Below are positions 8,499 through 15,790 of a stretch of 64,000 bases of DNA, piece after piece. Made by a program: the position numbers and the translations under genes. The DNA lies in assembly GCA_947497895.1 (NCBI GenBank), contig CANMIL010000001.1:620001-684000 (forward strand), in the 5' to 3' direction. The notes below the pieces were generated by a model. That model did no database searches and was not told the origin of the DNA. It saw only the letters and a program-made list of their open reading frames with translations. The stretch's first letter is position 1; the number at the start of each line of letters is the position of its first letter. The DNA comes from an uncultured Tenacibaculum sp. (lineage in GTDB: Bacteria > Bacteroidota > Bacteroidia > Flavobacteriales > Flavobacteriaceae).

Positions 8499-8936
8499 CT
8501 ATCTTATCTTATCCAATAAAGAACTCAATTGCTCAGCCTCTTGTTTTGATAAGTTATCCATAAAATCAAAATGCAATTCGCTATCAATAGTTTCAAGGAT
8601 TTCTAATCCTTTGTCAGTAATACTGATGAATACCACTCTCCTATCATGCTCACAACGTATGCGTTGAATATAATTTTTATCGCACAATTTATCCATTAAA
8701 CGAGTAGCATTCGGTGCTCTTTCCACCATTCTATCTTTTATAACCTGAACTTTAATAGCTTCTTTTGCCCCTCTTAAAATTCGAAGTATATTATATTGCT
8801 GTGGTGATATACCATAAGGTTTGAAAAAATCATTTTCCTTACTTTGAATCCAGTTAGCTGTATACTTAATATTTATAAAAGCTTTCACTCTACTATCCTC
8901 AAATGTTGAATTAATATCCTTTGAAATATCTCCCAT
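8499..8936 (-). CDS. MarR family transcriptional regulator
   Basis: A 145-residue winged-helix protein with the MarR architecture: dimerisation helices at both ends and a central HTH. The wing is recognisable by the characteristic DRRVVFISITDKG around residues 98-110. No Cys lies at a canonical redox-sensing position near the N-terminus. It is the second gene of a two-gene unit with the glutaredoxin-like gene (7-base gap). The operator-like palindrome over that unit's promoter implies autoregulation. Neighbouring targets (pirin, DoxX-OsmC-reductase) suggest control of an electrophile or quinone stress response, like MhqR/YodB systems; that function is inferred. Confidence 0.9.
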   Translation of the reverse strand: MGDISKDINSTFEDSRVKAFINIKYTANWIQSKENDFFKPYGISPQQYNILRILRGAKEAIKVQVIKDRMVERAPNATRLMDKLCDKNYIQRIRCEHDRRVVFISITDKGLEILETIDSELHFDFMDNLSKQEAEQLSSLLDKIR

Positions 8937-8943
8937 TATATAA

Positions 8944-9192
8944 TTATCCTCTTAATTTTAAATCCTTCATTACTTTATTAAAAGTATCTGAAGTTGGCGT
9001 TAAATATACATCATCGTTTACAAATAAAGTTGGATATTTAATCATACCATCATACAACTCTCTTGTATGTTCTTTTGCATTCTTATCTCCATAAACATCT
9101 TTGAAAGTAAATGGTACTTCAGTAGACTTCAAGAAGTTTCGATAAGCAATGGTATATGCATGTCCTTTTTTACCGTACAATGTAATATTCAT
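8944..9192 (-). CDS. Glutaredoxin-like protein lacking active-site cysteines
   Basis: An 82-residue thioredoxin-fold protein of glutaredoxin size. The first beta strand and following loop (NITLYGKKGHAYT) align with the glutaredoxin start, but the CPxC position reads GHAY (residues 10-13) and there is no cysteine anywhere. The cis-proline segment YPTLFVND (P54) is kept. It therefore cannot do dithiol or monothiol chemistry. It may act as a binding module, possibly a partner of the MarR regulator encoded 7 bases downstream. The start is preceded by a near-perfect Shine-Dalgarno sequence. Confidence 0.75.
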   Translation of the reverse strand: MNITLYGKKGHAYTIAYRNFLKSTEVPFTFKDVYGDKNAKEHTRELYDGMIKYPTLFVNDDVYLTPTSDTFNKVMKDLKLRG

Positions 9193-9199
9193 TTAGAAT

Positions 9200-9206
9200 C
9201 CTCCTT
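9200..9206 (-). promoter_or_regulatory. Strong Shine-Dalgarno site before the glutaredoxin-like gene
   Basis: AAGGAGG on the minus strand, 7 bases before the ATG at 9192. Such a full SD is unusual in Flavobacteriia and fixes the start. Confidence 0.75.
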
Positions 9207-9221
9207 TCTTATTTGATAGTA

Positions 9222-9253
9222 CAAATTTACGAAAATTATTTTTATTTTCCAAG
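9222..9253 (-). promoter_or_regulatory. Promoter of the glutaredoxin-like/marR unit
   Basis: On the minus strand, CTTG (9250-9253), a 20-base spacer, then TAAATTTG (9222-9229), matching TTTG-N20-TAnnTTTG. The -33 element lies inside the palindrome at 9243-9260, as expected for repression by occlusion. Confidence 0.65.
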
Positions 9254-9260
9254 GAATATA
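9243..9260. promoter_or_regulatory. Palindromic operator, site 2 (upstream of glutaredoxin-like/marR)
   Basis: TATTTTCCAAGGAATATA matches site 1 at 16 of 18 positions and overlaps the -33 box of the regulator's own promoter. Confidence 0.6.
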
Positions 9261-9294
9261 ATTTCAAGGTAATTATATGGTTTTTAAACTAGTA

Positions 9295-9720
9295 TTAACC
9301 AATAAAGTCAACTTTACTATGTGTTCCGTCACAATAAGGTTTATTATTTGAAGCTCCACAGCGGCAAAAGGCGGTAGCCTTCTTTTTTACATCTTCCGAT
9401 CCATCTGAATTAACAACATGCACATCTCCCATAATCATTAAAGGCCCATTTTCCAAGCACTTTACCACCGTTTCCTTTTGAACTTGATGATCACTTGATT
9501 TCAACTCATAAGACAATGCTCCGGAAGGGCACTCGTCTATTTGTTTTTGAATTCTTTTACTAGCAGCAGTTTCTAAGTTTACCCATGGCCTGTTCTTAGG
9601 ATTAAATACTTGAATTAAACCTTTCCAACATTTTGTTGAATGAATACAAGAATTTGGTTTCCAATATACCTTCAATTCATCTTTTTCGTATGTTTTTAAA
9701 ATTTCTTTGTTATCTGACAT
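9295..9720 (-). CDS. YjdI-type [4Fe-4S] domain fused to a CDGSH iron-sulfur domain
   Basis: A 141-residue two-domain protein. Residues about 10-72 form a Fer4_19/YjdI-like mono-cluster domain with C25, C31 and C64 (CIHSTKC and DECPSGAL). Residues about 84-137 carry a CDGSH domain with the 3Cys-1His pattern CRC...PYCDGTH (C119, C121, C130, H134), which in mitoNEET-type proteins holds a labile [2Fe-2S] cluster. The fusion is known in bacteria. A redox or iron-sulfur role is inferred. The gene is apparently monocistronic, within the redox-stress neighbourhood but without the shared palindrome upstream. Confidence 0.85.
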   Translation of the reverse strand: MSDNKEILKTYEKDELKVYWKPNSCIHSTKCWKGLIQVFNPKNRPWVNLETAASKRIQKQIDECPSGALSYELKSSDHQVQKETVVKCLENGPLMIMGDVHVVNSDGSEDVKKKATAFCRCGASNNKPYCDGTHSKVDFIG

Positions 9721-9820
9721 GATTATGTTTTTGTTAGTTACTCGTTATATGAATTTATCTGATTTCTATCTCAGAATAAAGGCCCAATATTAAAACTTAA
9801 GATGAGATAGATTCGAAAAA

Positions 9821-9855
9821 AAACTCGTTTAAACTTTAAATGTCTAAACGAGTTT
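9821..9855 (-). terminator. Terminator after the FMN reductase gene
   Basis: An 11-bp stem (9821-9831 with 9845-9855) with a T-run on the minus strand, a few bases past the stop at 9860. Confidence 0.75.
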
Positions 9856-9859
9856 TGTT

Positions 9860-10390
9860 TTATAATGCTTGTTCGAATTCCGTCACGATGTTCTTTAATT
9901 CAAGCGACTTGTCATTATCCGTAATTTCATCTTCTTTAAAAGTATCATAAAATTTTGGTAAGGTATAGCTCCCAATTACATTAGCGCCAAAATGCGGAAA
10001 TGATCCTAGAGCAGCTCCCAAAACAGTAGCTCCTCCTCTACCTCCAGGAGAAGTAGCCATAACTAGCACTGGCTTCTCGCGAAATATTTTTATATTTTTT
10101 CTAGAAGCCCAATCAAATAAATTCTTAAATGCTGCTGCGTACGATCCATTATGTTCGGCTAATGAAATGATGAATCCGTCATATTTATCTAATGTTTCAT
10201 TAAATAATGCAGCTCCATTCGGATATTCATTATCTTTTTCAAAATCCTCACTAAACATAGGTACTTCGTAATCGTTCAAATCTAATACATCAAAGGTTGT
10301 ATTTTGAAGTTGTTGTGCTGCGAATCCGGCCAACTTTTTATTTATTGATGTTTTACTTGTACTTCCAGCGAATGCGGCTATTTTTTTCAT
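9860..10390 (-). CDS. NADPH-dependent FMN reductase family protein
   Basis: A 176-residue flavodoxin-like protein. The phosphate-binding loop GSTSKTSINKKL (residues 9-20) and the segment AEHNGSYAAAFKNLFDWAS (about 98-116), which contacts FMN in this family, are both clear. Members reduce FMN, quinones or azo compounds with NAD(P)H. It is the last gene of the DoxX-like/OsmC/reductase unit, 28 bases after osmC, and is closed by a terminator. Quinone detoxification is the inferred role given the MarR context. Confidence 0.87.
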   Translation of the reverse strand: MKKIAAFAGSTSKTSINKKLAGFAAQQLQNTTFDVLDLNDYEVPMFSEDFEKDNEYPNGAALFNETLDKYDGFIISLAEHNGSYAAAFKNLFDWASRKNIKIFREKPVLVMATSPGGRGGATVLGAALGSFPHFGANVIGSYTLPKFYDTFKEDEITDNDKSLELKNIVTEFEQAL

Positions 10391-10418
10391 TTTATATTAT
10401 TATTTTGTTTGTAGTATT

Positions 10419-10826
10419 CTATATAATTAAACTTTCAATAGGTGTTTCTCCTTTAACCATTTTGGCCACTGGACATCTACCCGCTATTTCAACAAGTTTG
10501 TTTCTTTGCTTATCTGTAATTTCCTTTTCAAAAGAGATTTCTTCAATCAATGATTTCTCGATGCCTTTGGGTCCCAATGTTTCTTTTTGCGATACTTTCA
10601 CTGTAATTTTTCCTAAATCCCAACCTTTCCTTTCAGCATACATACGAAGTGTTATCGATACACATCCTCCAATTGCCGTTAATAAATATTCTACAGGTGT
10701 TGGAGCTGTATCACTTCCACCTGATTTTAAAGGTTCGTCTATAACAGCAAAATGATTTCGCATTTTAGCCTCAGCTAGATACTTTTTTTGGGTTAAGGTA
10801 ACTTCAGAAATTGTAATTTTATTCAT
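10419..10826 (-). CDS. OsmC family peroxiredoxin-like protein
   Basis: A 135-residue OsmC/Ohr-fold protein with both conserved cysteines: C55 in AIGGCVSIT and C118 in GRCPVAK. The family uses them for thiol-dependent reduction of organic hydroperoxides. The compact size is typical of the OsmC subfamily. Its ATG overlaps the end of the DoxX-like gene by 8 bases, pointing to translational coupling. Confidence 0.9.
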   Translation of the reverse strand: MNKITISEVTLTQKKYLAEAKMRNHFAVIDEPLKSGGSDTAPTPVEYLLTAIGGCVSITLRMYAERKGWDLGKITVKVSQKETLGPKGIEKSLIEEISFEKEITDKQRNKLVEIAGRCPVAKMVKGETPIESLII

Positions 10827-11175
10827 GAATTTTCTTGCTAAAAATGTAAGATGCTATTAAGAGTACTAAAGCAACAATAGCTCCCGTTTGTTCTCCATCG
10901 TTAATCATTACATGAGCGAAAATAGCTAAAACAAATGCAAAGAAAAATCCAGCATATGCCCATTCATTGACTGCTTTACCTCTAAAAAACCATAAAGCTA
11001 TAACTCCTAAAACTTTAGCGATTCCATATGGATAAATGATGTATGTTGGGTACCCAAAGTTTTTAAACATACCAGCAACATCAGCATGATTAAAAAAGTA
11101 CATTCCTGCTGAGAATAGCATTAATAATGATAAAAGTCCTGTGGTTACATAAAAGATGATTTTGTTAGTTTTCAT
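10819..11175 (-). CDS. DoxX-like small membrane protein
   Basis: A 118-residue protein when started at the ATG at 11173-11175. The longer frame upstream (to 11223) would run through the promoter and operator, so it is rejected. Four hydrophobic helices are visible and the pattern resembles DoxX_2/DoxX-like families (MFKNFGYPTYIIYPYGIAKVLG near residues 35-56). DoxX proteins are inner-membrane redox-linked proteins of uncertain activity. It is the first gene of the DoxX-OsmC-reductase operon. Confidence 0.78.
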   Translation of the reverse strand: MKTNKIIFYVTTGLLSLLMLFSAGMYFFNHADVAGMFKNFGYPTYIIYPYGIAKVLGVIALWFFRGKAVNEWAYAGFFFAFVLAIFAHVMINDGEQTGAIVALVLLIASYIFSKKIHE

Positions 11176-11198
11176 GATAATGTGTTTTTTTATTGATA

Positions 11199-11229
11199 CA
11201 AAGATATAAAAAATAAATTCCATGGAAAA
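11199..11229 (-). promoter_or_regulatory. Promoter of the DoxX-like/OsmC/reductase operon
   Basis: On the minus strand TATCTTTG (11199-11206) fits TAnnTTTG, with a TTTT at 11226-11229 as a weak -33 element at 19 bases. The operator at 11214-11231 covers the -33/spacer region. Confidence 0.6.
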
Positions 11230-11231
11230 TA
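11214..11231. promoter_or_regulatory. Palindromic operator, site 3 (upstream of DoxX-like operon)
   Basis: TAAATTCCATGGAAAATA matches site 1 at 16 of 18 positions. An adjacent degenerate copy (TATTTTCTAGGAAAAT, 11230-11245) lies towards the divergent MarR-GNAT gene. Confidence 0.6.
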
Positions 11232-11321
11232 TTTTCTAGGAAAATTATTTCATTTCATTATTTCACTCAATTTAAAATTATTTCTTTACTTTTACATAAG
11301 TACTTATATAAATAATAATAC

Positions 11322-12287
11322 ATGGATACATTACAAGGTTTGGGAGAAATAAGTATGGGCTCTCGATTGAAGCGAATAAGTGAATATTTAATGCGAGAAA
11401 CTCAAGTTGTTTATGATACCTTCAATATTAACTTCGATCCTTACCTCTTCCCTACTTTTAAAATAATCAAAAATAGAAATGGGGTAACCAACACAGAAAT
11501 AAACAACTGCTTACGAACCACACAACCAGCAACAACGCAAACCATTAATAAGTTATTAAAGAAAGAACTTATTATGTATAAAGAACATGATATTGATAAA
11601 CGAAAAAAAATTTTCTATTTGTCCAATACAGGTAAACAATTGGTAAATGAAGTAACACCAATTTGGGAAAGTATTGAGTTTATTATCAAAAAATACACAT
11701 CGTTTGAATCTCAATCACTTATTGAGCATTTAAACATTTTAGAAGCACAGTTTGAAGAAAAAAGTTTTAGTAAAGCCATTATAGAACATATAAAAATGAA
11801 GGATTTTAAGGACACAATTAACATTATTCAATACAAAAGCGAATACAGCAACAATTTTTACGAACTTAATATCGAATGGTTGAAAACCTTCTTTTATGTT
11901 GAACCTTACGACGAAGAAGTATTAAGTAACCCCGAAAAATATATTATCAACAACGACGGGTATATTTTCTTTGCCAAGCTTAATGATACTATCGTTGGTA
12001 CTGTTGCTCTCATGCCAAAAGATGGAATCTATGAATTGACCAAAATGGCCGTATCCCCGAAACATAGAGGTTATAAGATTGGGCAAAAATTAATGCAGCA
12101 TTGTATTGATTTTGCTAAAGAATTAGTACTCGATAAATTGATTCTTTATTCAAACACTATTTTAGAAAATGCCATTTATATTTATAGAAAATACGGATTT
12201 ATAGAGATTCCAGTTGAGGAAAACTGTCCATACGAACGCTGCAATATTAAGATGGAATTAAAATTGAAGCCGTTGAAACCTGAATAA
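11322..12287 (+). CDS. MarR-type HTH fused to GNAT acetyltransferase
   Basis: A 321-residue fusion. Residues about 10-150 form a MarR winged helix (wing segment EHDIDKRKKIFYLSNTGKQL near 88-107). Residues about 155-315 form a GNAT domain with the acetyl-CoA loop VSPKHRGYKIGQKLM (about 243-257). Such bifunctional MarR/GNAT proteins are common in bacteria; substrates are mostly unknown. It is divergent from the DoxX-like operon and shares its intergenic region with operator site 3. A downstream cupin gene lies 34 bases away. Confidence 0.88.
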   Translation: MDTLQGLGEISMGSRLKRISEYLMRETQVVYDTFNINFDPYLFPTFKIIKNRNGVTNTEINNCLRTTQPATTQTINKLLKKELIMYKEHDIDKRKKIFYLSNTGKQLVNEVTPIWESIEFIIKKYTSFESQSLIEHLNILEAQFEEKSFSKAIIEHIKMKDFKDTINIIQYKSEYSNNFYELNIEWLKTFFYVEPYDEEVLSNPEKYIINNDGYIFFAKLNDTIVGTVALMPKDGIYELTKMAVSPKHRGYKIGQKLMQHCIDFAKELVLDKLILYSNTILENAIYIYRKYGFIEIPVEENCPYERCNIKMELKLKPLKPE

Positions 12288-12321
12288 TAGTTAATATGAC
12301 CATCAAAAAAGAAATGAAAAC

Positions 12322-12699
12322 ATGGAAATAAATAAAAAACTTAATTTAAAAAAAGAAGCAGCTATCATATCAGAATATTTCTCTCCAAGGATAATCTCTG
12401 AAGTTAATGATCAATATGTGAAATTAGCCAAAATTAAAGGAGAAAACATACCTTGGCACAACCATAAAGATGAAGATGAGTTATTTTATATCATAGAAGG
12501 AAGCCTACTAATGGAAATCGAAAATGAACCTAGTTTTGAAATGAAAACAGGTGATCTATTTGTTGTGAAAAAAGGAATTAATCATCGTGTGTCATCCGTT
12601 AACGAATGCTTAATTATGTTAATCGAATCGAAATCGACCCAACATACAGGTAATGTAGTTTCTGATGTAACCAAAAATATCGATCAGCAAAAATATTAG
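12322..12699 (+). CDS. Small cupin-domain protein
   Basis: A 125-residue single cupin. Motif 1 is visible as WHNHKDEDELFYIIEG (about residues 41-56), supplying two His and a Glu. Motif 2 is the GDLFVVKKGINHRV segment (about 73-86), with the fourth His. The complete ligand set suggests metal binding. Function is unknown; it is probably co-transcribed with the MarR-GNAT gene upstream. Confidence 0.8.
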   Translation: MEINKKLNLKKEAAIISEYFSPRIISEVNDQYVKLAKIKGENIPWHNHKDEDELFYIIEGSLLMEIENEPSFEMKTGDLFVVKKGINHRVSSVNECLIMLIESKSTQHTGNVVSDVTKNIDQQKY

Positions 12700-12709
12700 C
12701 CTCCACTCT

Positions 12710-12717
12710 CCCCCCCC
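12710..12717 (+). repeat. Poly-C tract (8 C) upstream of the surface-protein genes
   Basis: Eight consecutive C, very unlikely by chance at about 33% GC. It ends five bases before the presumed -33 region of the promoter at 12722-12753. It is a candidate slipped-strand (phase-variation) tract. Confidence 0.6.
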
Positions 12718-12721
12718 TTTC

Positions 12722-12753
12722 TTTTAATATCTCTTCTTTATTTTATACTTTTG
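12722..12753 (+). promoter_or_regulatory. Promoter for the tandem surface-protein genes
   Basis: TTTT (12722-12725), a 20-base spacer and TACTTTTG (12746-12753) fit the Bacteroidetes promoter pattern. The 5' leader of about 100 bases includes an 8-bp hairpin (12780-12787 with 12794-12801). Confidence 0.55.
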
Positions 12754-12861
12754 TAGTAGAAATGAAATGCTATGAAAAATTTAAGTTTTAAGTAACTTAA
12801 ACTCTCTTCATAGTATTCTATTTTAGAATAAATATCACTACTTTTTAAAAAATAAATTATT

Positions 12862-14301
12862 ATGAAATTAAAAATAGCAATTGCTGTAGTCGTAAATACG
12901 GTAATAACTTATAGCTTGTTAGGTCAAAATCAAAATATTGACGGAAAACTTCAAATTAAGGACATTCTAACTATCAACAATTCAACTAATGACCAAATTT
13001 TACATTTAAGACCAAATTCTGGTAATTCAGGATTCATTTATTGGGCTGAGAATGGAGTTGCGGAAAAGGGAATTTTAGGATTTGAAAAAGGAAGTAAAGA
13101 CCTAGTTTTTTCAACAGGAGGGTGGAATTTTTCTAACTCAACCGAACGCTTTAGAATTAAATCCAATGGTCATGTTGGTATTGGAACAGATAACCCGACT
13201 TTTAATCTTGATGTTCTGGGATCGGCTGGAGCGACAGCTAGATTTAGAGGTAACGGTCAAAGTACATTAAGTCTAAATGACGGAGTAAACGACAATTATA
13301 TTGTTGGAAAATCTGGAGCTTTATCATTTAGACCAAGCGGAAAAGAATCTCTCTACATCGATAATACAGGAAGGGTTGGAATTGGAACTACTTCCCTTAA
13401 AGCAAAACTGACTATCGAAGGAGTTAATACCCCATATCCAAATAATAGAGTCTTATATATTAACACGAATGGAGAAAGTCCCAATTGGAGAGATCAAATA
13501 ATGATAGCAAGTAATTTAGATACTGGATACGGTATAGCATTTGCGGGAAAGGGGCATCACAGAGGTGGAATATATGCTGAAAGCGGTCCAGTGGCCGATG
13601 GAAATATAACTATTTGGGCTCGTAATAATGGTAAAATCAATCTAAACAGTAAAACAATTTATTTAGATGGAAATACTGTTTTTAATGCTAAAACTTCCAG
13701 CCCTAGTTGGAAAGATCAGTTAAAAATTTCCAGTAATTTAGATACTGGTTATGGAATAGCCTTTATTGGAAAAGGGCATCACAGAGGTGGAATATATGCC
13801 GAAAATGGTGCTAACGCAGATGGAAATATTACCATTTGGACTAGAAACAATGGTAAAATCAACTTAAACTCAAAAACAGGTATTGGTACTACAGAAATTC
13901 CTTCTGGTTTCGACCTTGCTATTGCAGGAAGAACAATTACCGAAGAAATTAAAGTTCAATTACAACAAAATTGGCCAGATTATGTCTTCAAAAATGATTA
14001 TAAATTACCTACTCTTAAAGAAGTAGAAAATCATATTTTAGAAAAAGGTCACTTAAAAGGTATTCCTAGTGCTAAGACTGTTGAAGAAAATGGATTCTTC
14101 CTTGGTGAAATGGACTCTAAACTACTCCAAAAAATCGAAGAATTAACTCTATATACAATCGCTCAAGAAAAAAGCATTAAAAATCAAAGCGCTAAACTTG
14201 AAAAACTTGAAAAAGAAAATGAATCATTAAAAGATCTTAATGCAAAATTTTTAGAGGTCCTACAAAGGTTAGAAAAGCTCGAAAACAACAAAAAAAATTA
14301 A
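12862..14301 (+). CDS. Secreted structural protein with tail-fibre-like repeats and coiled-coil end
   Basis: A 479-residue protein with a signal peptide (about residues 1-21). Beta-rich modules contain VGIGT motifs (HVGIGTDNPTFNLDV, RVGIGTTSLKAKLTI) like those of tail-fibre/head-decoration style proteins. A roughly 74-residue unit containing GYGIAF.GKGHHRGGIYAE is present twice in tandem (about nt 13477-13884). The C-terminal region WPDYVFKNDYKLPTLKEVE...KIEELTLYTIAQE is a conserved flavobacterial end, followed by a coiled coil (about 425-475). The autocatalytic Ser/Lys dyad of endosialidase chaperones is not evident. It is probably surface-exposed or secreted. A paralogue follows 12 bases downstream. 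Function is not known. Confidence 0.72.
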   Translation: MKLKIAIAVVVNTVITYSLLGQNQNIDGKLQIKDILTINNSTNDQILHLRPNSGNSGFIYWAENGVAEKGILGFEKGSKDLVFSTGGWNFSNSTERFRIKSNGHVGIGTDNPTFNLDVLGSAGATARFRGNGQSTLSLNDGVNDNYIVGKSGALSFRPSGKESLYIDNTGRVGIGTTSLKAKLTIEGVNTPYPNNRVLYINTNGESPNWRDQIMIASNLDTGYGIAFAGKGHHRGGIYAESGPVADGNITIWARNNGKINLNSKTIYLDGNTVFNAKTSSPSWKDQLKISSNLDTGYGIAFIGKGHHRGGIYAENGANADGNITIWTRNNGKINLNSKTGIGTTEIPSGFDLAIAGRTITEEIKVQLQQNWPDYVFKNDYKLPTLKEVENHILEKGHLKGIPSAKTVEENGFFLGEMDSKLLQKIEELTLYTIAQEKSIKNQSAKLEKLEKENESLKDLNAKFLEVLQRLEKLENNKKN

Positions 14302-14313
14302 AAATAAATTATT

Positions 14314-15618
14314 ATGAAATTTAAAATAGCTATTGCCGTAATTACTGCATTTGGATTAAATACTGCACTGCAAGCACAAGTCGAAGAAAAAATCACTACG
14401 GAAAAAGGTAACAAATCAGATTTTGTATATAAAAACGGTAACATTGGAATAGGTACTGTAGGTCCTCAAACTAAGCTTGTGGTTGTAAAAGATGGTGTGA
14501 GTAATCAACCCAATATATTTAAATCAAACATTGTTGTTTATGACAATTCTGCTTTGGCCACAGATGTCGGTGGCTCAATATCATTTACTGGACACTATAA
14601 TAATGGAGTAATTCTTCAGGGAGCTCCTTTTATCAAGGGATATAAAGAAAATGCTATTGAAGGAGACTATAGTTTTGGTTTAAAATTTGGTACCCGACAA
14701 AATGGTACCTTACACGCTACTAAAATGACATTAGATGGGAAAGGAAACTTAGGAATTGGAACAACTATCCCTTCTTATAAATTAGATATTAAAGGAGACT
14801 TCAGAAATATTTCAAATAAGGCAGGTTGGGCTGGTTGGATTGAAAATCAAGGTACTGGAGGTAGTAATAGTGGTTTAGTTATTACAGCAGGAGAAGATGA
14901 CGGAGATCATGTACTTTTATTAAGGAATAAATCAGGTAATGAATTATTTACTTCTCGTTCAAATGGTAATATTGGAATAGGATCAATTAATCCTAAAGGA
15001 AAACTTCAGGTATTATCTGCGAATACCATTGGTTGGAACAGTCTTGAAAACTCAACTGTATTAGTAGGTACTCCTACGGCAGGTATTGGATTTGACCCTA
15101 ATGAGATCGCGGTAAAGGGAAACAACTTGCACATAGGTACGATCACACCTAATAGAAATGTGTATTTCAGAGCCGGTGGATCGAGTCAAAGAATGACGAT
15201 CTCTGGGACAAATGGATATGTCGGTATAGGAACTATGAATCCTGATATGAGACTTACTGTTAACGGAAACATTCATGCTAAAGAAGTAAAAATTGATTTG
15301 GATATCCCTGCTCCTGATTATGTGTTTAAATCAGATTACGATTTGCGAAGTATTGAGGAAGTAGAAAGTTTTATCAAAGAGCATAGCCATTTACCTGAAA
15401 TTCCATCTGCTAAAGAATTTGCTCAAAACGGAGTGATGCAAGCTGAAATGGACATGAACCTTCTAAAAAAAATCGAAGAATTAACCCTTTACACAATTGC
15501 TCAAGAAAAAAGTATTAAAAATCAGAGCGCCAAAATTGAAAAACTTGAAAAAGAAAACGAACTACTTAAAACATTATTAGAAAGGGTTACTAAACTCGAA
15601 AAACAAATCCAAAACTAA
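14314..15618 (+). CDS. Paralogue of the preceding tail-fibre-like secreted protein
   Basis: A 434-residue protein with a signal peptide (cleaved near residue 22, LQAQ). It has repeated NIGIGT/NLGIGTT/YVGIGTMNP modules and the same C-terminal block as its neighbour (PDYVFKSDYDLRSIEEVE, HLPEIPSAKEF, KKIEELTLYTIAQEKSIKNQ), ending in a coiled coil. The upstream bases and first codons (AAAATAAATTATTATGAAA) are nearly identical to those of the first gene, so the duplication included the ribosome-binding region. The central parts differ, suggesting diversification of the exposed part. A strong terminator follows. Confidence 0.72.
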   Translation: MKFKIAIAVITAFGLNTALQAQVEEKITTEKGNKSDFVYKNGNIGIGTVGPQTKLVVVKDGVSNQPNIFKSNIVVYDNSALATDVGGSISFTGHYNNGVILQGAPFIKGYKENAIEGDYSFGLKFGTRQNGTLHATKMTLDGKGNLGIGTTIPSYKLDIKGDFRNISNKAGWAGWIENQGTGGSNSGLVITAGEDDGDHVLLLRNKSGNELFTSRSNGNIGIGSINPKGKLQVLSANTIGWNSLENSTVLVGTPTAGIGFDPNEIAVKGNNLHIGTITPNRNVYFRAGGSSQRMTISGTNGYVGIGTMNPDMRLTVNGNIHAKEVKIDLDIPAPDYVFKSDYDLRSIEEVESFIKEHSHLPEIPSAKEFAQNGVMQAEMDMNLLKKIEELTLYTIAQEKSIKNQSAKIEKLEKENELLKTLLERVTKLEKQIQN

Positions 15619-15631
15619 ATATACTTCTATT

Positions 15632-15657
15632 AAAACTCCACTAAAAAGTGGAGTTTT
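15632..15657 (+). terminator. Terminator after the tandem surface-protein genes
   Basis: An 11-bp perfect stem (15632-15642 with 15647-15657), 4-base loop and terminal T's, 14 bases after the stop. Confidence 0.8.
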
Positions 15658-15714
15658 AACTTTAACATAATAATTTGACTTTAACATAGGTACGACCCAA
15701 AAAAGTAGTATTTT

Positions 15715-15722
15715 TACGTTTG
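15715..15722 (+). promoter_or_regulatory. Probable -7 box upstream of the T9SS cargo gene
   Basis: TACGTTTG matches TAnnTTTG, 69 bases before the ATG. No good -33 box is seen. Confidence 0.4.
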
Positions 15723-15790
15723 GTTGACTATTTGTTAACGTAAAGTGGCTCAATATTTGAGGCATAAGGGAAATTAACTATTATCTTTTT

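Noticed and set aside
10297..10755. 152-residue plus-strand ORF across the reductase/osmC region
   Set aside because: It is antisense to two well-supported genes and has no recognisable family.
11176..11223. Longer N-terminus for the DoxX-like protein
   Set aside because: It would place the -7 box and operator inside the coding region; the internal ATG at 11175 fits the family start.
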